DNA of 11,659 nt from an uncultured Bermanella sp. (GCA_913054445.1 CAJXIK010000035.1:1-11659), one strand, 5' to 3'; positions 1 through 9,354 are shown, counted from the first letter of the stretch. Numbers and translations: made by a program. Notes: generated by a model not told the origin, from the letters alone.

Positions 1-1062
1 GCATTGGGTAAGCGCATCGACCGTGAGGTCGAGATACAAATTGTCGATGGCCAGTTCATTCACATTCGCTTCATATTAACCCCCATTAAAGATGCGACGG
101 GCAAGGTTACCTATTTAGTGGCCGAGGGGCAGGACATCACCCAGCGCCGTCAGGACTTGAGCAAGCTAAATGACTATATCGATGCGCTGGCCACTTTCAC
201 CGCACAGATCACGCCTGCGGGTTATGTCGAAATGGTGAATAAGGCGTCGACTGAAGCCACGGGCTTATCCGAGGGTGATTTTATTGGCAAGGCCTTTAAA
301 GATTGTCACTGGTGGAATTTTAGCCGTGAATCGCAAGATCAATTAGCACAGGATATCAAGGACTGTGCCATGGGAAAAAGAATTGATCGCGAAGTAGAGG
401 TGCAAATTATTGATGGTCAGTTCATTCACATTCGCTTCATCTTAACCCCTATCAAAGACGCGACGGGCAAGATCACCTATTTAGTGGCCGAGGGGCAGGA
501 TATTACCGAGCGTAAACAACTCGAATTGACCCTCATACAAGAAAAAAATATCGCCGAGAATTTAGCGTCTCACGATTCTTTAACAGGCTTGCCTAACAGG
601 CGGCACTTTATAGAATATGCCGAAGATAAACTGTCCCTAGCACGAAGAAGAAAAGACAAGCTGGCATTATTATTCATTGACCTCGATGGATTTAAAGCGA
701 TCAACGATGATATTAGCCATCAAGCGGGTGATATTGTGCTCACCACGCTGGGAGAAAAATTTATTCGCTTCGTCAGAAAAGGCGAGATCATTGCCCGTCT
801 TGGTGGCGATGAATTTGCCATGCTAATTTATGGTTATAAAAAAAGAGAAGAGCTAGAGTTTGTCGCAAAGCGTTTAATTAAACTCTGTGCTCAACCTATT
901 TTTGTTGGCAACATAGAGGCAAAATTCGGCATGAGCATCGGTATATCGACCTACCCACAGCACGCGACCACCATAGACGAACTCATCTCGAGAGCAGATG
1001 AAGCCATGTATAGAATCAAGCGTACCACTAAGGGGGCCTATGCCTTTGCCAAAAGCGGCTAG
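1..1062 (+). CDS. PAS-PAS-GGDEF diguanylate cyclase, 5' end cut off by the window
   Basis: Signalling protein predicted to make cyclic di-GMP from two GTP. The reading frame is open from base 1 and the start lies outside the window. Codons 1-51 are the end of one PAS domain, codons about 53-172 a complete second PAS domain ending in GQDIT, then a short helix and a GGDEF domain from about codon 190. The signature HDSLTGLPNRR, the metal-binding FIDLDGFKAIND and an intact GGDEF motif (codons 268-272) argue for an active cyclase. No EAL domain follows and no membrane segment is visible in this part. The I-site that normally reads RxxD five residues before GGDEF reads RKGE, so product inhibition may be weakened. 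The two PAS ends are almost the same in protein (42 of 46 residues), which suggests domain duplication. PAS ligand and upstream sensor part are unknown. It converges on the next gene with 30 bases between stops. Confidence 0.93.
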   Translation, partial: ALGKRIDREVEIQIVDGQFIHIRFILTPIKDATGKVTYLVAEGQDITQRRQDLSKLNDYIDALATFTAQITPAGYVEMVNKASTEATGLSEGDFIGKAFKDCHWWNFSRESQDQLAQDIKDCAMGKRIDREVEVQIIDGQFIHIRFILTPIKDATGKITYLVAEGQDITERKQLELTLIQEKNIAENLASHDSLTGLPNRRHFIEYAEDKLSLARRRKDKLALLFIDLDGFKAINDDISHQAGDIVLTTLGEKFIRFVRKGEIIARLGGDEFAMLIYGYKKREELEFVAKRLIKLCAQPIFVGNIEAKFGMSIGISTYPQHATTIDELISRADEAMYRIKRTTKGAYAFAKSG

Positions 1063-1092
1063 CTGGAGGGCGGTGGCACGGGCTTCGGCTAT

Positions 1093-1407
1093 TTACTGCT
1101 CTACTCGGTACACATCCCAATAGGCCGAGCCCGAGACAATATTGGGCTCCAGTTCTTTGCTCCAATCCTTGTGTGAATCTATGCTCGCCAATTTTTCCCA
1201 GGCGCTGTGCAAGGCCGCTAGGTCGGGCAGCTCTACCTCGCTGCATATCTCAGACTCCTTGGCACCGATGGAACCGCTGAGGATGCGGCAATTCTGTTTG
1301 TGCCAGCCAATCTGGGTGCCCACCTCCTCATGCCAGCGTTTTAAGCAATCGAGGGCCTGCTGCTTGTGGCCAAAACGCGCCTGTATGTGCCAACGAGCGA
1401 TGATCAT
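1093..1407 (-). CDS. Small conserved-looking protein of unknown function (104 residues)
   Basis: I do not recognise a named gene. The start at 1407 (MIIARWHIQARFG) is chosen because GGGAG lies six bases upstream; an upstream in-frame ATG at 1476 would add 23 residues with no ribosome site. The protein is soluble, without signal peptide or membrane segment. Its layout is a beta strand (IIARWHIQ), a helix rich in charged residues (KQQALDCLKRWHEEVG), a strand region with RILSGSIG, a second helix (ALHSAWEKLASIDSHKDWSKELEP) and a final strand with YWDVYRV. This order, and the closing W-V-Y-R-V strand after a helix ending in a proline, resemble ferredoxin-like alpha/beta dimer proteins such as the NIPSNAP or ABM-type folds. 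That assignment is inference from pattern only. It is probably a single-gene transcript from the promoter at 1481-1509, and its 3' end faces the diguanylate cyclase. Confidence 0.8.
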   Translation of the reverse strand: MIIARWHIQARFGHKQQALDCLKRWHEEVGTQIGWHKQNCRILSGSIGAKESEICSEVELPDLAALHSAWEKLASIDSHKDWSKELEPNIVSGSAYWDVYRVEQ

Positions 1408-1480
1408 GTGTGTCTCCCAAGGGTGTTTTACAGTGGCAAAGTATAGTCGAAGGGCGCAGGCACTCGGCGCTAGCAATAGA

Positions 1481-1509
1481 TTTATACGTTACAAGCGCTA
1501 AGTGGTTAA
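1481..1509 (-). promoter_or_regulatory. Putative sigma-70 promoter of the 104-residue gene
   Basis: On the - strand a -35-like TTAACC (1504-1509, 4 of 6 matches to TTGACA) lies exactly 17 bases from TATAAA (1481-1486, 5 of 6 matches to TATAAT). This would give a leader of about 67 bases before the ATG at 1407. The -35 lies inside the palindrome at 1501-1523. A second -10-like TATACT nearer the gene has no good -35. Confidence 0.45.
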
Positions 1510-1523
1510 TGATTAAAACCACT
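1501..1523. promoter_or_regulatory. Operator-like inverted repeat in the divergent gap
   Basis: Arms AGTGGTT (1501-1507) and AACCACT (1517-1523) are perfect inverted repeats around a 9-base centre. Nested in the same region, TTAATGATTAA (1506-1516) is itself a perfect palindrome. It overlaps the -35 of the leftward promoter and lies about 95 bases upstream of the rightward secreted-protein gene, so a dimeric regulator could act on both. No regulator gene is present to name the binding protein. The 1408-1616 gap holds nothing else I can support. Confidence 0.45.
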
Positions 1524-1616
1524 AATCTCGGCCGCGATGATTTGCCACTGATCTCATTGAACTATGGCCTAAACTGTCTACACTTTCCTCACCCCCTTCA
1601 ACAATAAACGGAGAAG

Positions 1617-2153
1617 ATGATGCACTCTCGTTTAACGAGCTACCTGCCCACACTTTGTATTCTATTGCTGGGCTTAAGCCAGTCGGCCTGCGCGCAAGAC
1701 CAGCAAGTATTAATCGACCAGGCCCGTGCGGCGGCCCCTGCCATGGTGAGCAAGGATGCCACGATCATGTATCGCGGCAAGATCTTGGTAGAGGGCAGCA
1801 ATGGTTGGACCTGTATGCCCGAGGCGCTACCAGATGACATGGCCGCCATGTGCAACGACGCCACCTGGATGGAGATGATGGGGGCGGTGGGCAACAAAGC
1901 CCCTTACACCGCCACTAAGGTGGGCGTGTCTTACATGTTGCAGGGGGACGGCGGCGTGAGCAACTCCGACCCCTACCACCCAGACCCCAAGAGCGCCAAA
2001 GACTTCATCAAGGAAGGGCCACACTTAATGCTTATCCTGCCCAAAGAAATGTTAACTGGCATAACAGATGATCCCCACAAAGGAGGGCCCTATGTCATGT
2101 GGAAGGACACCCCCTATGCGCACATCATGATTCCCCTGAGCGACCGAGAGTAA
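1617..2153 (+). CDS. Secreted protein of unknown function upstream of nirB (178 residues)
   Basis: Two ATGs are adjacent in frame (1617 and 1620); GGAG at 1610-1613 serves either. The N-terminus has R5, a hydrophobic run (residues about 9-20) and SQSACA before QDQQ, a fair signal peptidase I site after Ala26. The cysteine at 25 lacks a normal lipobox, so export to the periplasm is more likely than lipidation. The mature part holds two cysteines (C66 in GWTCMPE and C79), possibly a disulfide, and several histidines in small motifs (DPYHPDP, GPHLM, DDPHKGGP, YAHIM) that could bind metal or haem. I do not recognise a named family; the pattern of conserved-looking W, P, H and G motifs fits a small folded domain. 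The stop is 86 bases before nirB on the same strand, so co-transcription with nirBD is possible but unproven. Function unknown. Confidence 0.82.
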   Translation: MMHSRLTSYLPTLCILLLGLSQSACAQDQQVLIDQARAAAPAMVSKDATIMYRGKILVEGSNGWTCMPEALPDDMAAMCNDATWMEMMGAVGNKAPYTATKVGVSYMLQGDGGVSNSDPYHPDPKSAKDFIKEGPHLMLILPKEMLTGITDDPHKGGPYVMWKDTPYAHIMIPLSDRE

Positions 2154-2155
2154 GC

Positions 2156-2191
2156 CCGCCGGCGCGAACAGTTAGGGCGCGCCCACGGCGG
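2156..2191 (+). promoter_or_regulatory. GC-rich hairpin between the secreted-protein gene and nirB
   Basis: The stem is CCGCC (2156-2160) plus GGCGCG (2161-2166), pairing with CGCGCC (2178-2183) and GGCGG (2187-2191). The loop is 11 bases and there is a 3-base bulge. It starts two bases after the upstream stop codon and ends 48 bases before the nirB ATG. There is no T-run behind it, so it is not a classical intrinsic terminator. It may be a 3' end stabiliser, a processing site or a partial block that sets the nirB level. Confidence 0.55.
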
Positions 2192-2239
2192 CATGAAAAG
2201 CAGAGGCAGAATAGCGTCAACACACCTGTGGAGTTTGAT

Positions 2240-4690
2240 ATGAAAAGTAAGCTGGTGGTCATAGGCAACGGCATGGCGGGCATGCGTTGTGTGGAAGAGC
2301 TGCTCAAATTGATGCCCGACAAGTACGACATTACCGTGTTCGGCAGTGAGCCCTATGGCAACTACAACCGCATCATGCTTTCCCCCGTGCTCTCCGGCGA
2401 AAAAACCATAGAACAAATCATGATTAACGACCTGGCATGGTATGAAGAAAATAATATAACCCTCAAGGTGGGGGCCCACAAAGAGGTGGTGGCGGTCGAC
2501 CGCCGCAATAGAATGGTCGCGACCGCAGACGGCGAGAAAGTGCCCTACGACCGCGTGTTATTGGCCACGGGTTCTCTGCCTTTTATCATTCCCTTGCCCG
2601 GCCATGGCCTAGAAGGGGTCATCGCCTTTCGCGACATAAACGACGTCGATATTATGCTGGCCAGTGCTAAGCATCACACCCATGCCGTGGTCATAGGCGG
2701 CGGCCTACTAGGGCTAGAGGCGGCCAACGGCTTAATGAAGCAGGGCATGAATGTCACTGTGGTACACAACCTAGATGTGCTGATGAATCGGCAACTGGAC
2801 GAACCGGCCGCCAAGATGTTGCAGGCCTCGCTGCAAGAACGCGGCTTAAAATTCAAGATGGCGGCCGCCAGCAAGGAGATTCTGGGCGATCAGCACGGAC
2901 GGGTGAGTGGCATCACCTTCGAAGATGGCAGCGAGCTGCCCGCCGACTTGTTGGTGATGGCGGTGGGCATACGGCCCAACATCGTACTCGCCAAAAAGGT
3001 CGGCCTGCAATGTGACAAGGGGGTCTTAGTAAATGACACTATGCAGACGTTTGACCCCAGAATTTACGCGGTGGGAGAATGCGTGCAACACCGGGGCGAC
3101 ATCTTTGGCTTGGTTGCTCCGCTGTTTGAGCAGGCCAAGGTCTGTGCCAACCACCTAGCCGAGTACGGCATCGCCAACTATGAAAGCTCGGTGGTGTCGA
3201 CTAAATTAAAAGTTACCGGCATCGACCTGTTTTCGGCGGGCGATTTTAGCGGCGGCAAGAACAGCGAAGAAATTATCTTTCAGGACGCCGAACGCGGCGT
3301 CTATAAAAAAGTCGTGCTGCAAGACAACAAGATAAAGGGCGCGGTCTTATACGGCGATACCATGGACGGTGCCTGGTATTTCCAGATGATGAAAGATGGC
3401 ACCGATGTCTCCCAATTTCGCGAACGCCTGCTATTTGGCCAGGCCCACTTAGGGGACTCGGGTACACAGGGGGCCAGCGCGGTGGCCAACCTGCCCGACA
3501 ACGCCGAAATCTGTGGCTGCAACGGCGTGTGCAAGAGTGACATCGTGAGCGCCATCGCCGCGCAACAACTGTTTACCCTCGACGATGTGCGCGACGCCAC
3601 GAAGGCCTCTGCCTCGTGCGGCTCCTGTACCGGCCTAGTGGAGCAGCTCATCGCCGACTCCCTCGGCGGTGACTTTAATCAAAGCAAACAGCGAAAATCC
3701 ATCTGTCGTTGCTGTGAACACAGCCACGACGAGATTCGTAGCGCCATCTCCGAGCAGCAATTAAAGTCCTTCCCGCAGGTGAGTGCGGCCTTAAAATTTA
3801 GCAGCGAAGACGGCTGCCATATTTGTCGTCCGGCCATTAATTATTACCTGCTGGCGCAGTGGCCAGGAGAATACCAAGACGATACACGCTCGCGTTTCAT
3901 CAACGAGCGGGCCCATGCCAACATTCAAAAAGACAACACCTATTCTGTGGTGCCGCGCATGTGGGGGGGCGTCACCACCCCCGCCGAGTTGCGCGCCATC
4001 GCCGCTGCCGCCGAGAAATATAACGTGCCCACGGTGAAGGTCACGGGTGGTCAGCGCATCGACTTACTGGGGGTGAAGAAAGAAGACCTGCCTAAAATGT
4101 GGAAGGACCTCAACGACGCCGGCATGGTCTCCGGTCACGCCTATGGCAAGTCGCTGCGCACCGTGAAGACCTGCGTGGGGGCCGAGCATTGTCGCTTCGG
4201 CACCCAGGATTCCATGGCCATGGGCATCGCCATCGAAAAAATGACCTGGGGTTCGTGGACACCGGCCAAGGTCAAGATTGCCGTGTCCGGTTGCCCCAGA
4301 AACTGTGCCGAGGCCACCATCAAGGATCTTGGTGTGGTGGCAGTGGATTCGGGCTGGGAGTTGTATGTGGGGGGCAACGGGGGCATGAAGGTGGTGGTGA
4401 GCGAGTTTTTAACTAAGGTCGCCAGCGGCGCAGAGGTCATGGAGTACACCGCCGCCTTCATGCAGATGTATCGCGAACAGGGCCACCACAACGAACGCAG
4501 CGCCCCCTGGATCGAGCGGGTGGGGCTCAAGTATATCAAGCAGGAATTAGTCGAAAACGCCCCACAACGGCAAGCCTTGTGTGAACGCTTTCACGCGTCG
4601 CAAGCGTTCTCGCAGGATGACCCCTGGGCGCAGCGCGCCAGCGAAGGGGTCGAGGTTAGCGACTTTATACCGCTCAAGGTCATCGTTTAG
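2240..4690 (+). CDS. nirB: Assimilatory-type NAD(P)H nitrite reductase, large subunit
   Basis: NirB reduces nitrite to ammonium with six electrons from NAD(P)H in the cytoplasm. The start at 2240 (MKSKLVVIGNGMAG) is chosen over the longer frame from 2099 because GGAG sits seven bases upstream and the family begins exactly here; this gives 816 residues, slightly shorter than the 847 of E. coli NirB. Domains in order: FAD-binding fold with GNGMAG (residues 9-14), NAD-binding fold with GGGLLG (153-158), a BFD-like [2Fe-2S] domain with C425, C427, C460 and C463, a second cysteine domain (C489, C491, C492, C526, C529), the ferredoxin-like half domain (about 565-625), and the sirohaem/[4Fe-4S] site with C645, C651, C685 and C689 (CVGAEHC and GCPRNC). 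All key ligands are present. nirD follows by 23 bases. No nitrite transporter or nitrate reductase gene is seen in the window, so nitrite source is unknown. Confidence 0.96.
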   Translation: MKSKLVVIGNGMAGMRCVEELLKLMPDKYDITVFGSEPYGNYNRIMLSPVLSGEKTIEQIMINDLAWYEENNITLKVGAHKEVVAVDRRNRMVATADGEKVPYDRVLLATGSLPFIIPLPGHGLEGVIAFRDINDVDIMLASAKHHTHAVVIGGGLLGLEAANGLMKQGMNVTVVHNLDVLMNRQLDEPAAKMLQASLQERGLKFKMAAASKEILGDQHGRVSGITFEDGSELPADLLVMAVGIRPNIVLAKKVGLQCDKGVLVNDTMQTFDPRIYAVGECVQHRGDIFGLVAPLFEQAKVCANHLAEYGIANYESSVVSTKLKVTGIDLFSAGDFSGGKNSEEIIFQDAERGVYKKVVLQDNKIKGAVLYGDTMDGAWYFQMMKDGTDVSQFRERLLFGQAHLGDSGTQGASAVANLPDNAEICGCNGVCKSDIVSAIAAQQLFTLDDVRDATKASASCGSCTGLVEQLIADSLGGDFNQSKQRKSICRCCEHSHDEIRSAISEQQLKSFPQVSAALKFSSEDGCHICRPAINYYLLAQWPGEYQDDTRSRFINERAHANIQKDNTYSVVPRMWGGVTTPAELRAIAAAAEKYNVPTVKVTGGQRIDLLGVKKEDLPKMWKDLNDAGMVSGHAYGKSLRTVKTCVGAEHCRFGTQDSMAMGIAIEKMTWGSWTPAKVKIAVSGCPRNCAEATIKDLGVVAVDSGWELYVGGNGGMKVVVSEFLTKVASGAEVMEYTAAFMQMYREQGHHNERSAPWIERVGLKYIKQELVENAPQRQALCERFHASQAFSQDDPWAQRASEGVEVSDFIPLKVIV

Positions 4691-4713
4691 GGTCATGGTT
4701 TAAGGAGAGTAAT

Positions 4714-5022
4714 ATGAGCAACTGGATTGAGGTGGGCAGCCTGAACGACATCCCGCGGCTAGGGTCGCGCATCGTACAAACCAAGAACGGCGACATCGCC
4801 ATCTTTCGTACCGCCAAAGACAGCGTGTTCGCCTTGCGCGATCAATGCCCCCATAAACAGGGGGCGCTGTCGCAAGGCATAGTACACGGCGAGCAAGTCA
4901 CCTGCCCCTTGCACAATTGGGTGATCAGCCTACAGGACGGCGAGGCCCAAGGGCGCGACACGGGTTGCACTAAGACCTACGAGGTAAAGCTGCAAGGCGA
5001 AACGATTCTGTTGGCACTGTGA
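4714..5022 (+). CDS. nirD: Nitrite reductase small subunit, Rieske type
   Basis: NirD is the small partner of NirB in NAD(P)H nitrite reductase. The 102-residue protein starts at 4714 behind AAGGAG (4702-4707, six-base gap) and lies 23 bases after the nirB stop, so the two form one operon. It is a single Rieske-like beta domain. It carries C45-P-H47 and C64-P-L-H67, the complete C-x-H and C-x-x-H set that binds a [2Fe-2S] cluster. E. coli NirD, as I remember its sequence, lacks these ligands, so this version probably carries a cluster, perhaps adding an electron-transfer step. An alternative reading, a free Rieske ferredoxin of a dioxygenase, is unlikely given the position directly after nirB and the N-terminal WIEVGSLNDIP of NirD. 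The stop is 26 bases from the stop of the converging bacterioferritin gene. Confidence 0.93.
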   Translation: MSNWIEVGSLNDIPRLGSRIVQTKNGDIAIFRTAKDSVFALRDQCPHKQGALSQGIVHGEQVTCPLHNWVISLQDGEAQGRDTGCTKTYEVKLQGETILLAL

Positions 5023-5047
5023 CTGTGTCGCGCTCAGCAAGCGTGGT

Positions 5048-5515
5048 TTACATCTGCGCTTGCAGGTAATTCTGTATGCCAATCTTGTCGATGAGGCCCA
5101 GTTGCTTTTCCAGCCAGTAGGCGTGATCTTCTTCCGTGTCTGCCAACTGTTTAACCAGCATGGCACGGGTCTCGAAATCTTTTTCAATCTCACATAAGGC
5201 GATGGCCGCCTTGAGATTTTTTACCACAGAATATTCGATGTTAAGGTCACTGCGTAACATATCGCTGACGCTGCTGCCGATGTCGAGCGCATCACGCTTG
5301 GCTAAATTGGGTTTGCCCTCTAAGAATAGAATGCGTCTAATCATGGCATCGGCATGACCGGTTTCGTCTTCCATCTCATGACTGATGCGCTCAAATAACT
5401 TAGATAGCCCCCAGTCTTCATACATTCTGGAGTGAATGAAATATTGATCCATGGCGGTTAATTCACCGGCCAGTAGTTCATTGAGAACATCAATTATTTT
5501 TTGGCTGCCTTTCAT
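5048..5515 (-). CDS. bfr: Bacterioferritin subunit with intact ferroxidase site and no haem ligand
   Basis: Iron-storage subunit of the 24-mer bacterioferritin shell, 155 residues, a four-helix bundle with the usual C-terminal GIQNYLQAQM. Using E. coli Bfr numbering, the di-iron ligands E18, E51, H54 and E94 are all kept, and the last pair is present as E128 and H131 in DTEEDH, shifted by one residue through a small helix insertion that I recall in other BfrA-type proteins. The haem-binding methionine at 52 is replaced by threonine. This subunit should therefore oxidise iron but not bind haem by itself. It is the second gene of the operon: its ribosome site (AAGGGG) overlaps the TAA of the upstream partner, with 11 bases between them, so translation is likely coupled. 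It converges with nirD. Confidence 0.93.
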   Translation of the reverse strand: MKGSQKIIDVLNELLAGELTAMDQYFIHSRMYEDWGLSKLFERISHEMEDETGHADAMIRRILFLEGKPNLAKRDALDIGSSVSDMLRSDLNIEYSVVKNLKAAIALCEIEKDFETRAMLVKQLADTEEDHAYWLEKQLGLIDKIGIQNYLQAQM

Positions 5516-5526
5516 GACAAAACCCC

Positions 5527-5997
5527 TTATGCGTGCATCATAGATTGTAAATAGTTTTCGATGGAGACGTTCTTGATGAGGTCTTGCTGGGTTTCAATCC
5601 AGTCCAAGTGCTCTTCTTCATATACAAGGATGTCAGCCAGTAGGTCGCGGCTCACGTAATCGGCTGCGCTTTCGCAGTGTACGATAGTGTCACGCAAATC
5701 ATTTAGGGTGAGCACTTGCAGGTTGCTGTCGCATTGCAACATTTCCTGTGTGTCTTCACCAATGGCTAATTTACCCAATTTTTGTAGGTTAGGAATGCCC
5801 TCTAGAAACAGGATGCGTTCAATTAATTTGTCGGCCTGCTGCATATCCTTGATGGACTTTTTATACTCAATTTTATCTAAGGCTTCTAATCCCCAGTGCT
5901 TAAACATGCGGGCATGAAGGAAATACTGGTTGATGGCGATTAATTCATTGCCTAGGCATTTGTTGAGCAACTCGATAACTTTTTTGTCACCCTGCAT
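5527..5997 (-). CDS. bfr: Bacterioferritin subunit with haem methionine but degraded ferroxidase site
   Basis: Bacterioferritin family protein of 156 residues, first gene of the pair, starting MQGDKKVIELLNKCLGNEL behind AAGGAA six bases upstream. The haem axial ligand M52 is present. In E. coli numbering, ferroxidase ligands E18, E127 and H130 are kept, but E51 is Asp, H54 is Gln and E94 is Gln. With three of six ligands changed the di-iron site is unlikely to work. Its neighbour has the mirror-image pattern, so a mixed shell is the simplest explanation: this subunit brings haem for electron transfer during iron release and the other brings catalysis. Paired subunits with complementary defects are known from Neisseria and Magnetospirillum. 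The proximal position suggests it is made at least as much as its partner. Confidence 0.94.
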   Translation of the reverse strand: MQGDKKVIELLNKCLGNELIAINQYFLHARMFKHWGLEALDKIEYKKSIKDMQQADKLIERILFLEGIPNLQKLGKLAIGEDTQEMLQCDSNLQVLTLNDLRDTIVHCESAADYVSRDLLADILVYEEEHLDWIETQQDLIKNVSIENYLQSMMHA

Positions 5998-6029
5998 GGT
6001 GGTTCCTTGTCTCTAAAAATTTCACGCAG

Positions 6030-6058
6030 AGTATAGTCCAAAAAATAATTACACAATG
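6030..6058 (-). promoter_or_regulatory. Putative bacterioferritin operon promoter
   Basis: On the - strand TATACT (6030-6035) is a good -10. A weak -35, CATTGT (6053-6058), sits 17 bases away. This would start transcription near 6023 and give a leader of about 25 bases. The -35 is poor, so an activator or a different start is possible. Confidence 0.4.
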
Positions 6059-6090
6059 AATTTTTAGCTAACATTACAAAATAAACAGGC

Positions 6091-6109
6091 AATAAAACTC
6101 ATTCTTATT
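6091..6109 (-). promoter_or_regulatory. Fur-box-like site upstream of the bacterioferritin operon
   Basis: Read on the - strand, the 19 bases 6091-6109 match the extended Fur consensus (AAT-GATAAT-GAT-TATC-ATT) at 14 of 19 positions. The site is about 70-85 bases upstream of the predicted transcription start. That is too far for simple promoter occlusion, so Fur could act from a distance or as an activator. The local sequence is AT-rich, which raises the chance of an accidental match. Confidence 0.3.
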
Positions 6110-6137
6110 TAATTTTAAGAAGTACCCTAAGTGGTTA

Positions 6138-6173
6138 AAAAAGGTGTTGAAAAAGGTGTTGAAAAAGGTGATG
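6138..6173. repeat. Three tandem copies of a 12-bp unit
   Basis: The unit AAAAAGGTGTTG occurs at 6138-6149 and 6150-6161, with AAAAAGGTGATG at 6162-6173. The 12-bp length keeps any reading frame. On the + strand it lies in an open frame from GTG 6131 to TAG 6212 that would give a 27-residue peptide with repeated KGVE. No convincing ribosome site precedes that GTG, so I call only the repeat. Slippage-prone length variation is plausible. Confidence 0.7.
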
Positions 6174-6366
6174 GAAGTAGTGATGAAAATGAGAGGTATT
6201 TTCAAATGTTATAGCTAGAGTGTTCACAGGGTAACTTGCAAGGCAGTGTTATTTAGCAACTCTGGGCACATCACTTTATTTATCCGCAGAGCAGATATTT
6301 AGTGCTTCTATTTGAGGTTTTTAAAACGGGGGCGTGGTCAGGCATTATCAGAATAATACAGGAGGA

Positions 6367-6398
6367 AGTTTGTGGGCGCTGCATAGCGCCCACAAACT
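6367..6398 (-). terminator. Perfect 14-bp hairpin downstream of gcvP
   Basis: AGTTTGTGGGCGCT (6367-6380) and AGCGCCCACAAACT (6385-6398) pair perfectly around a 4-base loop, 33 bases after the gcvP stop. A smaller hairpin, ATGCC/GGCAT (6405-6420), lies between. Neither strand has a T-run directly after the stem; on the - strand the next bases are TCCTCC. It may therefore be a non-canonical terminator or a 3' end stabiliser rather than a standard intrinsic terminator. Confidence 0.6.
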
Positions 6399-6431
6399 GA
6401 AGTCATGCCATTTCAGGCATCACCTTAAGGC

Positions 6432-9335
<2,904 letters not shown>

Positions 9336-9342
9336 TTTAGCG

Positions 9343-9354
9343 CCTTTATAAAGG
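9343..9354. promoter_or_regulatory. Palindrome overlapping the gcvP ribosome binding site
   Basis: CCTTTATAAAGG is a perfect 12-bp palindrome whose right half on the mRNA (AAAGG) is the gcvP ribosome site. In RNA the two halves cannot easily form a hairpin without a loop, so a protein-binding or dimer-RNA role would be speculative. It may be chance. Confidence 0.3.

Larger units (their letters stand above)
5998..6431. other. 434-base intergenic region between bacterioferritin and gcvP
   Basis: No gene is supported here. Annotated separately are the bacterioferritin promoter, a Fur-like site, a 12-bp tandem repeat and the gcvP 3' hairpins. From 6174 to 6366 I see no structure beyond an ordinary AT-rich sequence. 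The two flanking genes are on the same strand, so the region is both the gcvP trailer and the bacterioferritin upstream region. Confidence 0.7.

Noticed and set aside
1557..1575. A rightward promoter for the secreted-protein gene
   Set aside because: TTGCCA or TTGAAC with TATGGC or TAAACT gives poor spacing or weak hexamers, so no call was made.
2099..2239. A longer NirB starting 47 codons upstream
   Set aside because: The added part overlaps the previous gene, includes the GC hairpin, is arginine-rich and unlike NirB, and the ATG at 2240 has a good ribosome site and the family N-terminus.
1498..6138. The shared 12-mer CTAAGTGGTTAA at 1498 and 6127 as a regulatory motif
   Set aside because: A few shared 12-mers are expected by chance in a window of this length, and only the first copy is part of a palindrome.
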